A stretch of 64,000 nt of DNA from Bacilli bacterium. Its GTDB lineage: Bacteria; Bacillota_I; Bacilli_A; RF39; UBA660. The position numbers were made by a program, and so were the translations under genes. Where the stretch lies: NCBI GenBank assembly GCA_017450205.1, contig JAFSVF010000009.1:107962-171961 (forward strand), read 5' to 3'. How positions within the stretch are numbered: position 1 is the first letter of the stretch; every line of letters begins with the position of its first letter. The notes beneath the pieces are model-generated. The model was not told the origin of the DNA, did no database searches, and saw nothing but the letters and a program-made list of their open reading frames with translations. This document shows, piece by piece, positions 7,737 through 16,986 of the stretch.

Positions 7737-9010
7737 TGAAAAAAATATTTAAGATTTTATTAATATGTATGTTTTTAATTCCATTTGCAGTTAGTGCTGA
7801 TATGGGTGCTCCTTATATTAAACCAATTGAAGCTGTAATTACTAAGAAGGGTGGAATTACTGCTAAAGACTATTCTGGTAAAACAAAACATTTTGCTGAA
7901 AATGAAGTTGTTTTAGTAACTGGTGTAGGTAATGAGATAAATATCATTACAAAGAGTAATGATTATTATGATGTTAGTAGTAGTGATATTAAATATATTA
8001 TCCCTAAAACTAGTGAAGTTAAACCTGGAGATGATGGAGTAAATAAACTTCAAAAACAAAGAGAGTTTGAAGTAGTTATTGATGAAATTAAAGTTTATAA
8101 AGGACCTTCAATCGTATTTCCTGAAGTTGGTACTTTTAAAAAAGGAACTCAATTAACTGCTTTTTATGAAATGGAAACACCTGAAGCTTTTAGTGAGTGG
8201 TTTTATATTCAAGAAGAATCTTTAAGTGGCTGGATTCAAATCCAAGGTGATGGTGATAATAGTTATCCAGTTTATGAAGTAAATGCTAAACCATTAAAAG
8301 TATTATTTACTAGTAATGTTACACTTAATGGTGTTGAAATTAAAGAAAATAGTATTTATAAAATCTATTATTGGAGTAATCCTTATTTAACAATTGGACC
8401 AGTTATAAAAATAAATAATGATTTTTTAGATGTTACAAATGAAAAAGTTGAAATTATTTCTGATTCTAAAAAAGTAACTGGATTATTTCATATGACTCAA
8501 TTTAATTTTAGCCTTAAAAAAGATACTAAATTATATTCAGATTATAAATTAAGTGATGAAATTACAATAATACCAGCTGGTACTAAGTTATCAAATATTA
8601 ATCTTTTACCTGATTATGTATTTGGTGATGAAAATGAAAATTTTATTATTTATGTATCATATAATAACAAATTAGGTTGGATTAAAGTAAATGACAAAGG
8701 TGTTGAAAATATAGAAATAGATAATGATGAGTTAGTTAGTCCTTATATTGATCCTGAAGGCGATGATGGAGAAGAAGATGAAGAACAAACTACTGAACTT
8801 GCGGTTGTAGAAGAACCTAAAAAAGGAAAAAAATTAATAGATAAGAATACTATTATAATTTCTGTTGTAGTTGCTGTAAGTGCTGCTGTTATAGCATTCT
8901 CATCAATTGTTTTACTTAATAAAAAGAACAAAAAAGATACTTTATCGGAAATTAATGAAGAATTAAGTAAAACTCAAAGTATTAAAATTAATAATAATGA
9001 TGAAAAATAG
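7736..9010 (+). CDS. Envelope protein with SH3-like domains and a C-terminal membrane anchor
   Basis: 424 residues, starting 1 nt inside the previous stop (TAATG). A signal peptide ends near VSADMGAP. Residues 22-95 form a small unknown domain, followed by an SH3-like domain (VYKGPSIVFPEVGTFKKGTQL ... EWFYIQEESLSGWIQ) and a second, weaker one ending IIYVSYNNKLGWIKV. Then comes an acidic linker (EGDDGEEDEEQ), a membrane helix and a lysine-rich tail. SH3-like domains of this kind bind peptidoglycan or peptides; the ligand here is unknown. It is the last gene of the operon and is followed by a terminator. Confidence 0.75.
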   Translation: MKKIFKILLICMFLIPFAVSADMGAPYIKPIEAVITKKGGITAKDYSGKTKHFAENEVVLVTGVGNEINIITKSNDYYDVSSSDIKYIIPKTSEVKPGDDGVNKLQKQREFEVVIDEIKVYKGPSIVFPEVGTFKKGTQLTAFYEMETPEAFSEWFYIQEESLSGWIQIQGDGDNSYPVYEVNAKPLKVLFTSNVTLNGVEIKENSIYKIYYWSNPYLTIGPVIKINNDFLDVTNEKVEIISDSKKVTGLFHMTQFNFSLKKDTKLYSDYKLSDEITIIPAGTKLSNINLLPDYVFGDENENFIIYVSYNNKLGWIKVNDKGVENIEIDNDELVSPYIDPEGDDGEEDEEQTTELAVVEEPKKGKKLIDKNTIIISVVVAVSAAVIAFSSIVLLNKKNKKDTLSEINEELSKTQSIKINNNDEK

Positions 9011-9014
9011 ATAG

Positions 9015-9042
9015 ACAGGATTATTTCCTGTTTTTCTTTTTT
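9015..9042 (+). terminator. Rho-independent terminator
   Basis: Stem ACAGGA / TCCTGT with a 5-nt loop, followed by TTTTCTTTTTT. It ends the 7074-9010 operon. Confidence 0.85.
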
Positions 9043-9078
9043 AAAAATGCTATAATAATAAATAGTAGGAGGATTGTT

Positions 9079-9783
9079 ATGATTGAAATTAAAAATGTAA
9101 CAAAAAAATATGGGAATAATATTGCCGTAAATGATGTCTCTTTCAAAGTTGGAGATGGAGAAATATTTGCATTTATTGGACACAATGGAGCAGGTAAAAC
9201 AACTTTAATTAAATGTATTACAGGTATTCAAGAATTTGATTCTGGAGATATTTTGATTAATGGTAAATCTATAAAAAAAGATTCAGTTGAATGTAAAAAA
9301 GAGATGGCTTTTGTTCCAGATAATCCTGAACTTTATGAACAAATGAAAGCAATTGATTATATTAATTTTATTTGTGATATGTATGAAGTTAATGATGAAG
9401 ATAGACAAAAATCTATTAAAAAATATGCTGAATTATTTGAAATAGAAGATAAGCTTAATGATACACTTGAGTCTTACTCACATGGTATGAAACAAAAGAT
9501 TGCTCTTATTAGTGCACTTGTACATAATCCAAAAGTTTTAATAATGGATGAACCATTTGTAGGTTTAGATCCTAAAGCTGTATTTGATGTTAAAAAGATT
9601 ATGAAAGATTTAACTAAGGAAGGTACTACAATTTTCTTTTCAACTCATATCTTAGAGGTTGCAGAAAAACTTTGTTCTAGAGTTGCTATTATTAAAAAGG
9701 GTGAATTAGTAAGTATTGGTACTATGAAAGAAGTTAAAGGTGACAAATCACTAGAAAAAGTCTTCTTAGAATTAGAGGATTAA
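9079..9783 (+). CDS. ABC transporter ATP-binding protein
   Basis: The 234-residue nucleotide-binding subunit of an exporter, cytoplasmic side. Walker A is GHNGAGKTT, the signature is SYSHGMKQK, Walker B is VLIMDEPFVGLDP, and the switch histidine is in FFSTHILE. The start ATG follows AGGAGGATTGTT. It is followed after 1 nt by its permease. The sequence groups with the bacitracin/CcmA-like class of single-domain ATPases that pair with large permeases. Substrate unknown. Confidence 0.92.
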   Translation: MIEIKNVTKKYGNNIAVNDVSFKVGDGEIFAFIGHNGAGKTTLIKCITGIQEFDSGDILINGKSIKKDSVECKKEMAFVPDNPELYEQMKAIDYINFICDMYEVNDEDRQKSIKKYAELFEIEDKLNDTLESYSHGMKQKIALISALVHNPKVLIMDEPFVGLDPKAVFDVKKIMKDLTKEGTTIFFSTHILEVAEKLCSRVAIIKKGELVSIGTMKEVKGDKSLEKVFLELED

Positions 9784-9784
9784 A

Positions 9785-11395
9785 ATGAAAAAGTTATTAT
9801 CTTTAATAAGAGCATGTTTTAAAGATAACATGTCTATATTTAAAATTAAATCTAAGAATAAGAATAGTAAGTATTTACCATTTATTCTTGCATTAGTTTT
9901 AATGATTTCTTTTTATAATTATTCTGAACTTTTAATAGAACCTCTAATAGAAGTTCATTTAGAATATGTTGTTATTACACTTTTTGTAGTTGGTACATGT
10001 GTTATGACATTTATGGAAGGAATCTATAAGAGCAGTGGAATATTATTTAATTGTAAAGATGATGATTTATTATTGTCACTTCCTATAAAAAAGTCTACTG
10101 TTCTTTTCGTAAGATTACTTAAGTTTTATGTATTTGAACTTATATTTAATAGTCTATTTTTAATACCTGCACTTATTTCTTATGCAGTTCATGTTAATCC
10201 TGGAATTATGTATTATATTGTATCTGTATTTGGAATTCTTTTACTTCCTATTATTCCAATTGTATTATCTACAATTATGGGTATATTTATATCTTTTGTT
10301 TCATCTCTAGCTAAAAATAAGAATATTATGCAAACAATTTTTACATTTTTCTTATGTGGTGTAATTTATGTAATATTATTTAGAATGAATGGTTTTGTAG
10401 AGAGTCTTGCAGAAAATGCTAAATCAATAAATGATTTAATTATTAAAATATATTATCCAGCTGGACTATTTATTAATATGATTATTGATTTTAAGTTTAT
10501 TGATTTAATTAAATTTATTTTTGTTAATGTATTACCTTTAGTTATATTAGTTTTAACATTTAAAAATATGTATTTTAGTATTAATTCTTCATTAAAGATT
10601 GTTAAAAAGAAGAGTGGTTATAGTAAGGACACTAATTATAAAATTGTTACTAGTTCAAAAAGAAGTGCATTTATAAAAAAAGAAATTAAGAAACTTATTA
10701 ATACTCCAGTATATATACTGAATTCATGTTTTGGATTAGTATTATATTTAGGAATTATTATTTATGCTGTTATAAATGTTGATGGTGTTATAAGTAAATT
10801 TCAAGCAGGTGGTGCAAATATACCATTTGATTTATATTCAATAATTCCTTTAGTTATATTAGGATTAGTTATTTTTACATCACTATTATCATCACTTACT
10901 TGTTCAATGATTTCATTAGAAGGTAAGTCATTTAATATATTAAAGAGTTTACCAATTAAACCAATTGAAATTATTATGTATAAAGTATATACAGTGTTAG
11001 TTGTAGAAATACCGATTATACTTATTGGAGTTATTATATCTATTATTAAATTTAAAATAGGTATTGTACCAAGTTTATTATTAATAGTTGCTTCTTGTGT
11101 ATTTCCATTTATATCAGGAATATTTGGTATTATAGTTAATATTAAATATCCTAAATTAGATGCTAAGGATGATACTGAAGTAGTTAAACAAAGTATGTCT
11201 TCATTTATAGCAGTTACTGGTGGTATGCTTGGAACAGGTGCATTTATTTACTTAATGTTTAAACTTATTGATTTTAAATTAAATATATCGCTAGTAATGT
11301 TAGCTGTTTTAATACTTGCTCTTATTATTTCTTCTTGCTTATATTGGTATGCTAAAAAGGTAAGTTCTAAAGAATTTGAAAAATTAGTTGTATAG
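9785..11395 (+). CDS. ABC transporter permease (large, about 12 helices)
   Basis: 536 residues with two sets of about six membrane helices separated by a hydrophilic centre (KIVKKKSGYSKDTNYKIVTSSKRSAFIKKE, split here by a lysine-rich run near residue 275-300). This is the pattern of the ABC-2-like permeases of about 530 residues in Bacilli that pair with a lone ATPase. It follows the ATP-binding gene by 1 nt and clearly forms a transporter with it. The substrate cannot be predicted from sequence. The next gene starts 8 nt later, in the same operon. Confidence 0.85.
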   Translation: MKKLLSLIRACFKDNMSIFKIKSKNKNSKYLPFILALVLMISFYNYSELLIEPLIEVHLEYVVITLFVVGTCVMTFMEGIYKSSGILFNCKDDDLLLSLPIKKSTVLFVRLLKFYVFELIFNSLFLIPALISYAVHVNPGIMYYIVSVFGILLLPIIPIVLSTIMGIFISFVSSLAKNKNIMQTIFTFFLCGVIYVILFRMNGFVESLAENAKSINDLIIKIYYPAGLFINMIIDFKFIDLIKFIFVNVLPLVILVLTFKNMYFSINSSLKIVKKKSGYSKDTNYKIVTSSKRSAFIKKEIKKLINTPVYILNSCFGLVLYLGIIIYAVINVDGVISKFQAGGANIPFDLYSIIPLVILGLVIFTSLLSSLTCSMISLEGKSFNILKSLPIKPIEIIMYKVYTVLVVEIPIILIGVIISIIKFKIGIVPSLLLIVASCVFPFISGIFGIIVNIKYPKLDAKDDTEVVKQSMSSFIAVTGGMLGTGAFIYLMFKLIDFKLNISLVMLAVLILALIISSCLYWYAKKVSSKEFEKLVV

Positions 11396-11403
11396 GAGTA
11401 TAT

Positions 11404-12342
11404 ATGCATAAAGGAATAGATAATTATAAAGATAATTGTTATTATTTGAATGATGTAAAAAAAGCTATTGATGAAAATAGAACTGTATTTCTAGATATTG
11501 ATGGTGTTATTCAACCAGGAACACAAAAAAGATTTGATCATGATAATGAATATTTAAAGAAATATTTATATGAAAAGTATGATGACGAGAGATATCTTGA
11601 AATGATGCATTATGATGCTGGTGCAGTATTTTATGATTGGAGACCTTCATCAGTAGGATTTTTAAGAGAATTATTAGATACTACTTATTCTCACATTGTT
11701 CTTTCTAGTGACTGGAGAAGTGGACACTCATTTGAAGAATTAAAAGCATTCTTTAAAATGTATGATTTAGATGATTATTTAATTGATAGAACTCCTTTTG
11801 ATGATACATATAAAAAGTTTTATTCACATGAAAGTTCTATAAAAGAGTATTTAAGTCTACATCCGGAAATAAAAAAGTATATTGTGTTAGATGATATTAA
11901 TTTATATGAAAGTTTTGGAGAAAATTTTAGATTAGTTAATAATATGTATAACTCTCTAGGATTAGGTGATTATGAGTATGCAAAATTTGTATTAAATCAT
12001 AATCCTGAGATAAGAATAGAAAATAATATTATTTCTTTTGATGATTTTATTATGATGCATTTTAATATTATTGAAGATGATAATTATAAAATAATGTATA
12101 TCGATTCTATATATAATAAATATAATTCTTTAAATATTGATTTATATATAACTTATATTTTAGCTTATATGTTTAAGAGATACTTAGATATTAATGAATT
12201 TATAATTAATGATTTTAAATATAAATTTAATGATTTAGGAATAGGTTATAAAGATTCATTTGGTTGTTTAATTGTAGTTAGAGATTATTATGAGAGTAGT
12301 AAACACAATAGTTTAAAAACAAGAATACTTAAGAAGATTTAA
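11404..12342 (+). CDS. HAD-superfamily phosphatase of the SAK type, with C-terminal extension
   Basis: 312 residues. HAD motif I is VFLDIDGVIQPG (nucleophile and acid aspartates both present), motif II is VLSSDWR, and the acidic motif near the end is IVLDDINL. This arrangement, including the W after motif II, matches the HAD domain known from Swiss-Army-Knife RNA-repair proteins, where it acts as a polynucleotide or small-molecule phosphatase. About 120 further residues are not recognised. It is the last gene of the ABC operon, ended by a terminator. Two paralogues lie at 21137 and 21729. An RNA-repair role is only inference from the family. Confidence 0.7.
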   Translation: MHKGIDNYKDNCYYLNDVKKAIDENRTVFLDIDGVIQPGTQKRFDHDNEYLKKYLYEKYDDERYLEMMHYDAGAVFYDWRPSSVGFLRELLDTTYSHIVLSSDWRSGHSFEELKAFFKMYDLDDYLIDRTPFDDTYKKFYSHESSIKEYLSLHPEIKKYIVLDDINLYESFGENFRLVNNMYNSLGLGDYEYAKFVLNHNPEIRIENNIISFDDFIMMHFNIIEDDNYKIMYIDSIYNKYNSLNIDLYITYILAYMFKRYLDINEFIINDFKYKFNDLGIGYKDSFGCLIVVRDYYESSKHNSLKTRILKKI

Positions 12343-12359
12343 AATTAATCTTCTTTTTT
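12331..12359 (+). terminator. Rho-independent terminator
   Basis: Stem AAGAAGATT / AATCTTCTT followed by TTTT. The stop codon of the HAD gene lies in the loop. Confidence 0.8.
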
Positions 12360-12382
12360 GATATAATAGATATGTGATCTTT

Positions 12383-13306
12383 ATGAATATGAAAAAGTTT
12401 AAGAAAAAATTAACTCTTTTAAGTCTGGTTCTTATGACTACTTTAAGTTCTAGTGGATCTAAAGGAGTTATAAATGAAAGACTTCCTTTTGATAAGAATC
12501 AAATAAGAAATGAAATAGATATAGAAAAGGACTCATATGTTATTCAAGGAATATGTGTTGTAGATGATTATATTTTTGTTTCTCTTTATAATGATTCAAT
12601 AAGTAAATCATCTAAAGTGTTTATATATGACTTAGATATGAACTTTATTAAAGAATGTAGTCTTAATAATAATAGTCATGTTGGTGGTATAGCTTATGAT
12701 GATATAAATCAAATAGTTTGGATTACAGATATTAAAGGTACTGTTAGTGGATATAATAAAGATGAATTTATTGTAAATGATCATATAAATCCTAAATATT
12801 ATAGATTAGATGTATCTAATGGACTTACTAATATATATGGAAATAATTCAGTTGCTTATATTACTTATTATGATGGATATTTATTCTTAGGAGATTATGC
12901 ATTAGAAACTTTTTCTACTTTGAAAAAGTTTAAAATACAAGATAATGGTTCAATAAATCCTGATGATTATGAAAAAATATATTTTTATGGTTTAGTACAA
13001 GGATTATCTTTCTTTGAACATGATGGTAGTACTTATATGTTAGTGTCTTCATCTATTGGTACTAATTTTAAATCTAATATAAAGTTAGTTAAGTATGATC
13101 CTAATATTAAAGATTATCGTAATGAAAAGTGTTTAAATATTGAAATGCCTAATATGCTTGAACAAATATATATGGATAAATCTAATATACTATATAGTAC
13201 TTTTGAATCTAATGCTGATAAATACAAAAAGAGTATTAAACATTCAGGAGATATTATTATTGAAGATTTAGATGAAAAAATAGATGATTATATACATAAG
13301 TTGTAA
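12383..13306 (+). CDS. Secreted beta-propeller-like protein
   Basis: 307 residues. The ATG at 12383 is placed 4 nt after GTGAT, so the GTG at 12374 is read as ribosome site. The N-terminus is a basic signal sequence (KKFKKKLTLLSLVLMTTLSSSG); no lipobox cysteine is present. The body has repeated short strands such as YIFVSLYNDS, GGIAYDDINQIVWITD, GYLFLGDYAL and YMLVSSSIGTN, which suggest a propeller-like fold of the kind found in secreted binding proteins. No catalytic motif is visible. Function unknown; it stands between two terminators. Confidence 0.6.
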   Translation: MNMKKFKKKLTLLSLVLMTTLSSSGSKGVINERLPFDKNQIRNEIDIEKDSYVIQGICVVDDYIFVSLYNDSISKSSKVFIYDLDMNFIKECSLNNNSHVGGIAYDDINQIVWITDIKGTVSGYNKDEFIVNDHINPKYYRLDVSNGLTNIYGNNSVAYITYYDGYLFLGDYALETFSTLKKFKIQDNGSINPDDYEKIYFYGLVQGLSFFEHDGSTYMLVSSSIGTNFKSNIKLVKYDPNIKDYRNEKCLNIEMPNMLEQIYMDKSNILYSTFESNADKYKKSIKHSGDIIIEDLDEKIDDYIHKL

Positions 13307-13330
13307 ATTTTTAAAAATTTACAATTTTTT
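13303..13330 (+). terminator. Rho-independent terminator
   Basis: Perfect 20-bp palindrome (GTAAATTTTT / AAAAATTTAC) overlapping the stop codon, followed by a T-rich run. It could act in both directions. Confidence 0.7.
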
Positions 13331-13334
13331 TATT

Positions 13335-13368
13335 TTGTAACTTACTTGTAACTTTAGCTTCATATAAT
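13335..13368 (+). promoter_or_regulatory. Promoter with an 11-bp-period direct repeat (possible OmpR/PhoB-type box)
   Basis: TTGTAACTT occurs at 13335-13343 and again at 13346-13354, an exact 11-bp period. A TATAAT -10 box follows at 13363-13368, 11 bp after TTGTAA of the second copy. No normal -35 hexamer lies at 16-18 bp. Direct repeats of this period in the -35 region are typical of promoters activated by OmpR/PhoB-family regulators. The response regulator at 18028 is the obvious candidate; that link is inference. Confidence 0.5.
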
Positions 13369-13395
13369 GAAGATGTAAAAAGGAGAGAAAAGTGT

Positions 13396-13554
13396 ATGGA
13401 AAATTTAGAAAGAAAATTTAATATTGGATTTTTATCAGTTAGTTTATTCGTATTATTATCTTTATTAGGATTATATATACTACTTGAAATAACTGAATCA
13501 AAACCAAATGTGAATTTAGCAAGTAATTACAATATAAATGAAAATATAATATAA
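13396..13554 (+). CDS. Small membrane protein leading the ABC exporter operon (52 aa)
   Basis: Translates as 52 residues: MENLERKF, one membrane helix (about residues 10-31), and a short tail ITESKPNVNLASNYNINENII. The ribosome site AAAAGGAGAG precedes ATG by several bases. It is the first gene after the repeat-bearing promoter and lies 19 nt before the ATPase gene. A short single-helix protein in this place could be a regulator or accessory subunit of the exporter; this is inference. Confidence 0.6.
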   Translation: MENLERKFNIGFLSVSLFVLLSLLGLYILLEITESKPNVNLASNYNINENII

Positions 13555-13573
13555 TAATTAAGGAGTGATTAAG

Positions 13574-14245
13574 ATGGAGATATTAAAAGTAGAGAATTTA
13601 ACTAAAGTTTATGGTAAAGGATCAACTGAAGTAAGAGCACTTGATGATGTTAGTTTTAGTGTTAAGAAAGGTGAATTTGTTGCAATTGTTGGAGCTTCTG
13701 GTTCAGGAAAATCAACACTTTTACATTTACTTGGTGGAGTAGATAGACCAACTAGTGGAAAAGTATTTATAGATGGTGAAGATATATTTAAACTTAATGA
13801 TGAAAAACTTGCTATATTTAGAAGAAGACAAGTAGGATTAATTTATCAGTTTTATAATTTAATTCCAATTCTAAATGCTGAAGAAAATATTACATTACCT
13901 TTATCTCTTGATAATAGAAAAGTAGATAAAGTAGAGTTAGATGAACTTATCAAGTTATTAGGTTTAGAAAGAAGAAAGAAACATTTACCTAATGAACTTT
14001 CTGGTGGCCAACAACAAAGAGTATCAATTGGTAGAGCTTTAATTACAAAACCTACGATTGTACTTGCAGATGAACCAACAGGTAACTTAGATAGTAAGTC
14101 TAGCGATGAAATAGTAGCATTACTTAAAAAGAGTAATAAAGAATATAAACAAACCATTGTAATGATTACTCATAATATGGAAATTGCTAAGGAAGCAGAT
14201 CGTGTTATAAAAATTGAAGATGGAAAAATTATTGAGGAGGTTTAA
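13574..14245 (+). CDS. ABC transporter ATP-binding protein, LolD/MacB type
   Basis: 223 residues. The ATG at 13574 follows AGGAGTGATTAAG; the GTG at 13565 is part of that site. Walker A is GASGSGKST, the signature is LSGGQQQRVSIGRAL, Walker B is IVLADEPTGNLD, and the H-loop is VMITHN. The sequence is of the MacB/LolD/FtsE class, which works with FtsX-fold permeases by mechanotransmission. Its partner follows after 2 nt. With the nearby two-component system it resembles the peptide-antibiotic sensing and detoxification modules of Firmicutes. Confidence 0.93.
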   Translation: MEILKVENLTKVYGKGSTEVRALDDVSFSVKKGEFVAIVGASGSGKSTLLHLLGGVDRPTSGKVFIDGEDIFKLNDEKLAIFRRRQVGLIYQFYNLIPILNAEENITLPLSLDNRKVDKVELDELIKLLGLERRKKHLPNELSGGQQQRVSIGRALITKPTIVLADEPTGNLDSKSSDEIVALLKKSNKEYKQTIVMITHNMEIAKEADRVIKIEDGKIIEEV

Positions 14246-14247
14246 TA

Positions 14248-16848
14248 ATGAACTTGCTTAATAAATTAACTGTTAAGAATTTAAAACTAAATAAAAAGAG
14301 AACAATAGTTACTATTATAGGTATAATACTTTCAATAGCACTTTTAACTGCTGTATCTTCTTTTTATACTAGTGGAATAAATTCTTTAATTGAATATGAA
14401 AAGTATATAACTGGTAATTATCATGTTAAATTTGAAAATGTTAGTGAAGAAGACTTAGAGTTTCTTAAATTAAATGAGAATTTTGAATTTATTAGTGTAA
14501 TGAAAGATATTGGTTACTCTAAGATAAAATCTAATAATGAGAATAAACCATATGTTTTTGTTAAAGGTTATACTAAAGAATCATTTAATCAATTAGGAGT
14601 TAGATTAATTGATGGAAGACTTCCCGAAAACGATTCTGAAGTATTAATTCCAACTCATCTTTATACTAATGGAAGAGTTAAATATGAGATTGGTGATAAG
14701 ATTAAATTAAATCTTGGTAAAAGATATATAAATGGTGTAGCTGTTAATCAAAATGCACCTTATGAAAAAGAAGAAATGTTCAAAGCTGAAGAAGAAAAAG
14801 AATATACAGTTGTAGGTAAGATAGAAAGACCTATTTCTAAAGTAGAACCTTATTCAGCTCCAGGATATACTTTGATTACTTTATTACCAGAAATTAAAAA
14901 AGACGATTCTCTAGATTTATATATTAGATTTAAGAAAGATAGACTTAAAAATTTTTATAGGAGTATTGCTTTAATTGAAGGTTTTGATCCTGATTTATTT
15001 ACTAAAGCAACTGATACAAGTAAACTTTCTGACTTTACCGAAGAGGAAGAAGCGAAATTAGATGAACAATACGAAAATAGAAAATATGATTTTGTATTAA
15101 ACCAATATTTAGCTGAATTTGAAAAGAATCCTCTTACTGGTTCTGCAATGGGAGATATGGGTAGAGTAGTAATACTTGTTTTAGCTATTATTGTAGTATC
15201 TTCAGTATTTTGTATAAGAAATAGTTTTGATATTTCAATTACAGAAAAGATTAAACAATATGGTATGTTAAGAAGTGTTGGAGCTACTAAGAAACAAATT
15301 AGAAAAAATGTATTATATGAAGCAACCGTTTTAGGCCTTATTGGTATTCCTTTAGGTATTATTTTAGGATTAGTTGCAACTATAATTCTTATGATTATTA
15401 CTAATGTTTTAACAGATGGAATGTTAGGAAATGGACTTACATTAAAGTTTGTATTTTCATGGATTGCAGTTATTGCATCTATTATACTTGGATTTGTAAC
15501 TATTTATTTATCTGCATTAAAGAGTGCGTTTAAAGCATCTCATGTTTCTCCAATTGAATCTATTAGAAATTCTGCTAATATCAAGATTAAAAGAAAAAGC
15601 TTGAAAGTACCTAAAATTATTTCTAAGATTTTTAAAATTGGTGGAGAAATTAGTTATAAAAACATTAAGAGAAATAAAAGAAAATTTAGAACTACTGTTA
15701 TTTCTATTATAATATCTGTTAGTGTTTTTATTGGTTTAACATCATTTATGAATGTTGCTATGATGTCTGTAAAAGATGAAATTAAAAATGCTGATTATAC
15801 AATCTCTGTTTCGATTGATTATCCTCTTGATAAAACATTACAAAAATATAGAGACTTTAAGAATGTTACAAATGTAGATAAAGTATCTATAACGAAAACT
15901 GATTATATGTTTTTAGATAATGTATCATTCAGTGATGATTATAAAAGAATAGAAAAAGATAATGTAGAGTATCAAGATACTTATGTTCAAGTTAAAGCTT
16001 TAGATAATGATTCATTTAATGAATATTTAAAGAGTTTAAAACTAAATCCAGATGATTATAAAGATAAAGCTATTTTAAATAATATAGTTTTAAAATATGA
16101 TAATAGTAAAAAGGTAAAGATAAATACATTTAATATTAATGAAGGAGATTCTATTAAGAATAGAATTGAAGTCGAAGGTGATAAGGATTTTTCAATTAAA
16201 GTAGGAAAAATTACTTATGATAGACCATTTGGTGAAGCTAATAATGTTAATCAACCTTTATTAATTATTAATTATGATTTATATAAAAATACATTTAATA
16301 AAGACTTTGATAAAATTAAAATTTATATTAATTCAAGTGATTCTAAGACTAGTCAAGATGAATTAGAAAAATTACTAAATAATGAAGGATATAGTTTAGA
16401 AAATATTGAAGAAACTGTAAGACAAATGAATAATATAATTCTTTTAGTAGGTATATTCCTTTATGGATTTATTACTGTAATTACTTTAATTGGAGTAACT
16501 AATATATTTAATACAATTAATTCTAACATTAGTTTAAGAAGACAAGAATTTGCTATGTTAAAATCGATTGGTATGACTAAAAAGGAATTTAATAATATGA
16601 TTCGTTTAGAGAGTATATTTATTGGAATTAAATCACTTGTATTTGGTATTCCTGGTGGAATAGGTATTTCATTACTTGTATATAAATCTTTTGATGTAGG
16701 TAGTGCTATTCCATATCAATTACCATTAAATGCAATTATTATTTCTGTAGTAGCAGTATTCTTACTTATTTCAATTATAATGAGTTATTCTGTTAAGAAA
16801 TGTGAGAATCAAAATATTATTGAAACTATTAGAAATGAAAATATTTAA
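14248..16848 (+). CDS. FtsX/MacB-type ABC transporter permease
   Basis: 866 residues, with two FtsX-like repeats. Each has one helix, a large extracellular domain, and three helices: helix 1 at about residues 19-40, extracellular to about 305, helices at about 308-430, then a repeat with a helix at about 480-505, an external domain to about 725, and three C-terminal helices. The segments SITEKIKQYGMLRSVGATKKQI and SLRRQEFAMLKSIGMTKKEF are the typical FtsX cytoplasmic loops. The start follows GAGGAGGTTTAATA. It forms the exporter with 13574-14245. Substrate not predictable; antimicrobial peptides or lipids are usual for this class. Confidence 0.9.
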   Translation: MNLLNKLTVKNLKLNKKRTIVTIIGIILSIALLTAVSSFYTSGINSLIEYEKYITGNYHVKFENVSEEDLEFLKLNENFEFISVMKDIGYSKIKSNNENKPYVFVKGYTKESFNQLGVRLIDGRLPENDSEVLIPTHLYTNGRVKYEIGDKIKLNLGKRYINGVAVNQNAPYEKEEMFKAEEEKEYTVVGKIERPISKVEPYSAPGYTLITLLPEIKKDDSLDLYIRFKKDRLKNFYRSIALIEGFDPDLFTKATDTSKLSDFTEEEEAKLDEQYENRKYDFVLNQYLAEFEKNPLTGSAMGDMGRVVILVLAIIVVSSVFCIRNSFDISITEKIKQYGMLRSVGATKKQIRKNVLYEATVLGLIGIPLGIILGLVATIILMIITNVLTDGMLGNGLTLKFVFSWIAVIASIILGFVTIYLSALKSAFKASHVSPIESIRNSANIKIKRKSLKVPKIISKIFKIGGEISYKNIKRNKRKFRTTVISIIISVSVFIGLTSFMNVAMMSVKDEIKNADYTISVSIDYPLDKTLQKYRDFKNVTNVDKVSITKTDYMFLDNVSFSDDYKRIEKDNVEYQDTYVQVKALDNDSFNEYLKSLKLNPDDYKDKAILNNIVLKYDNSKKVKINTFNINEGDSIKNRIEVEGDKDFSIKVGKITYDRPFGEANNVNQPLLIINYDLYKNTFNKDFDKIKIYINSSDSKTSQDELEKLLNNEGYSLENIEETVRQMNNIILLVGIFLYGFITVITLIGVTNIFNTINSNISLRRQEFAMLKSIGMTKKEFNNMIRLESIFIGIKSLVFGIPGGIGISLLVYKSFDVGSAIPYQLPLNAIIISVVAVFLLISIIMSYSVKKCENQNIIETIRNENI

Positions 16849-16871
16849 AGGAACTTTATGTTCCTTTTTTT
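16847..16871 (+). terminator. Rho-independent terminator
   Basis: Stem AAAGGAAC / GTTCCTTT with a TTTAT loop and a T run. It ends the exporter operon. Confidence 0.88.
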
Positions 16872-16986
16872 GTTATGTTTTGTTATAATCTTTAGTAGAT
16901 GGTAGTAAATAGAGTTTTGATATTTATTGATTTAGATAATTTAAACTTGTTACTATATTTTAACAACTTTTTGTGGAGGACTTTTT

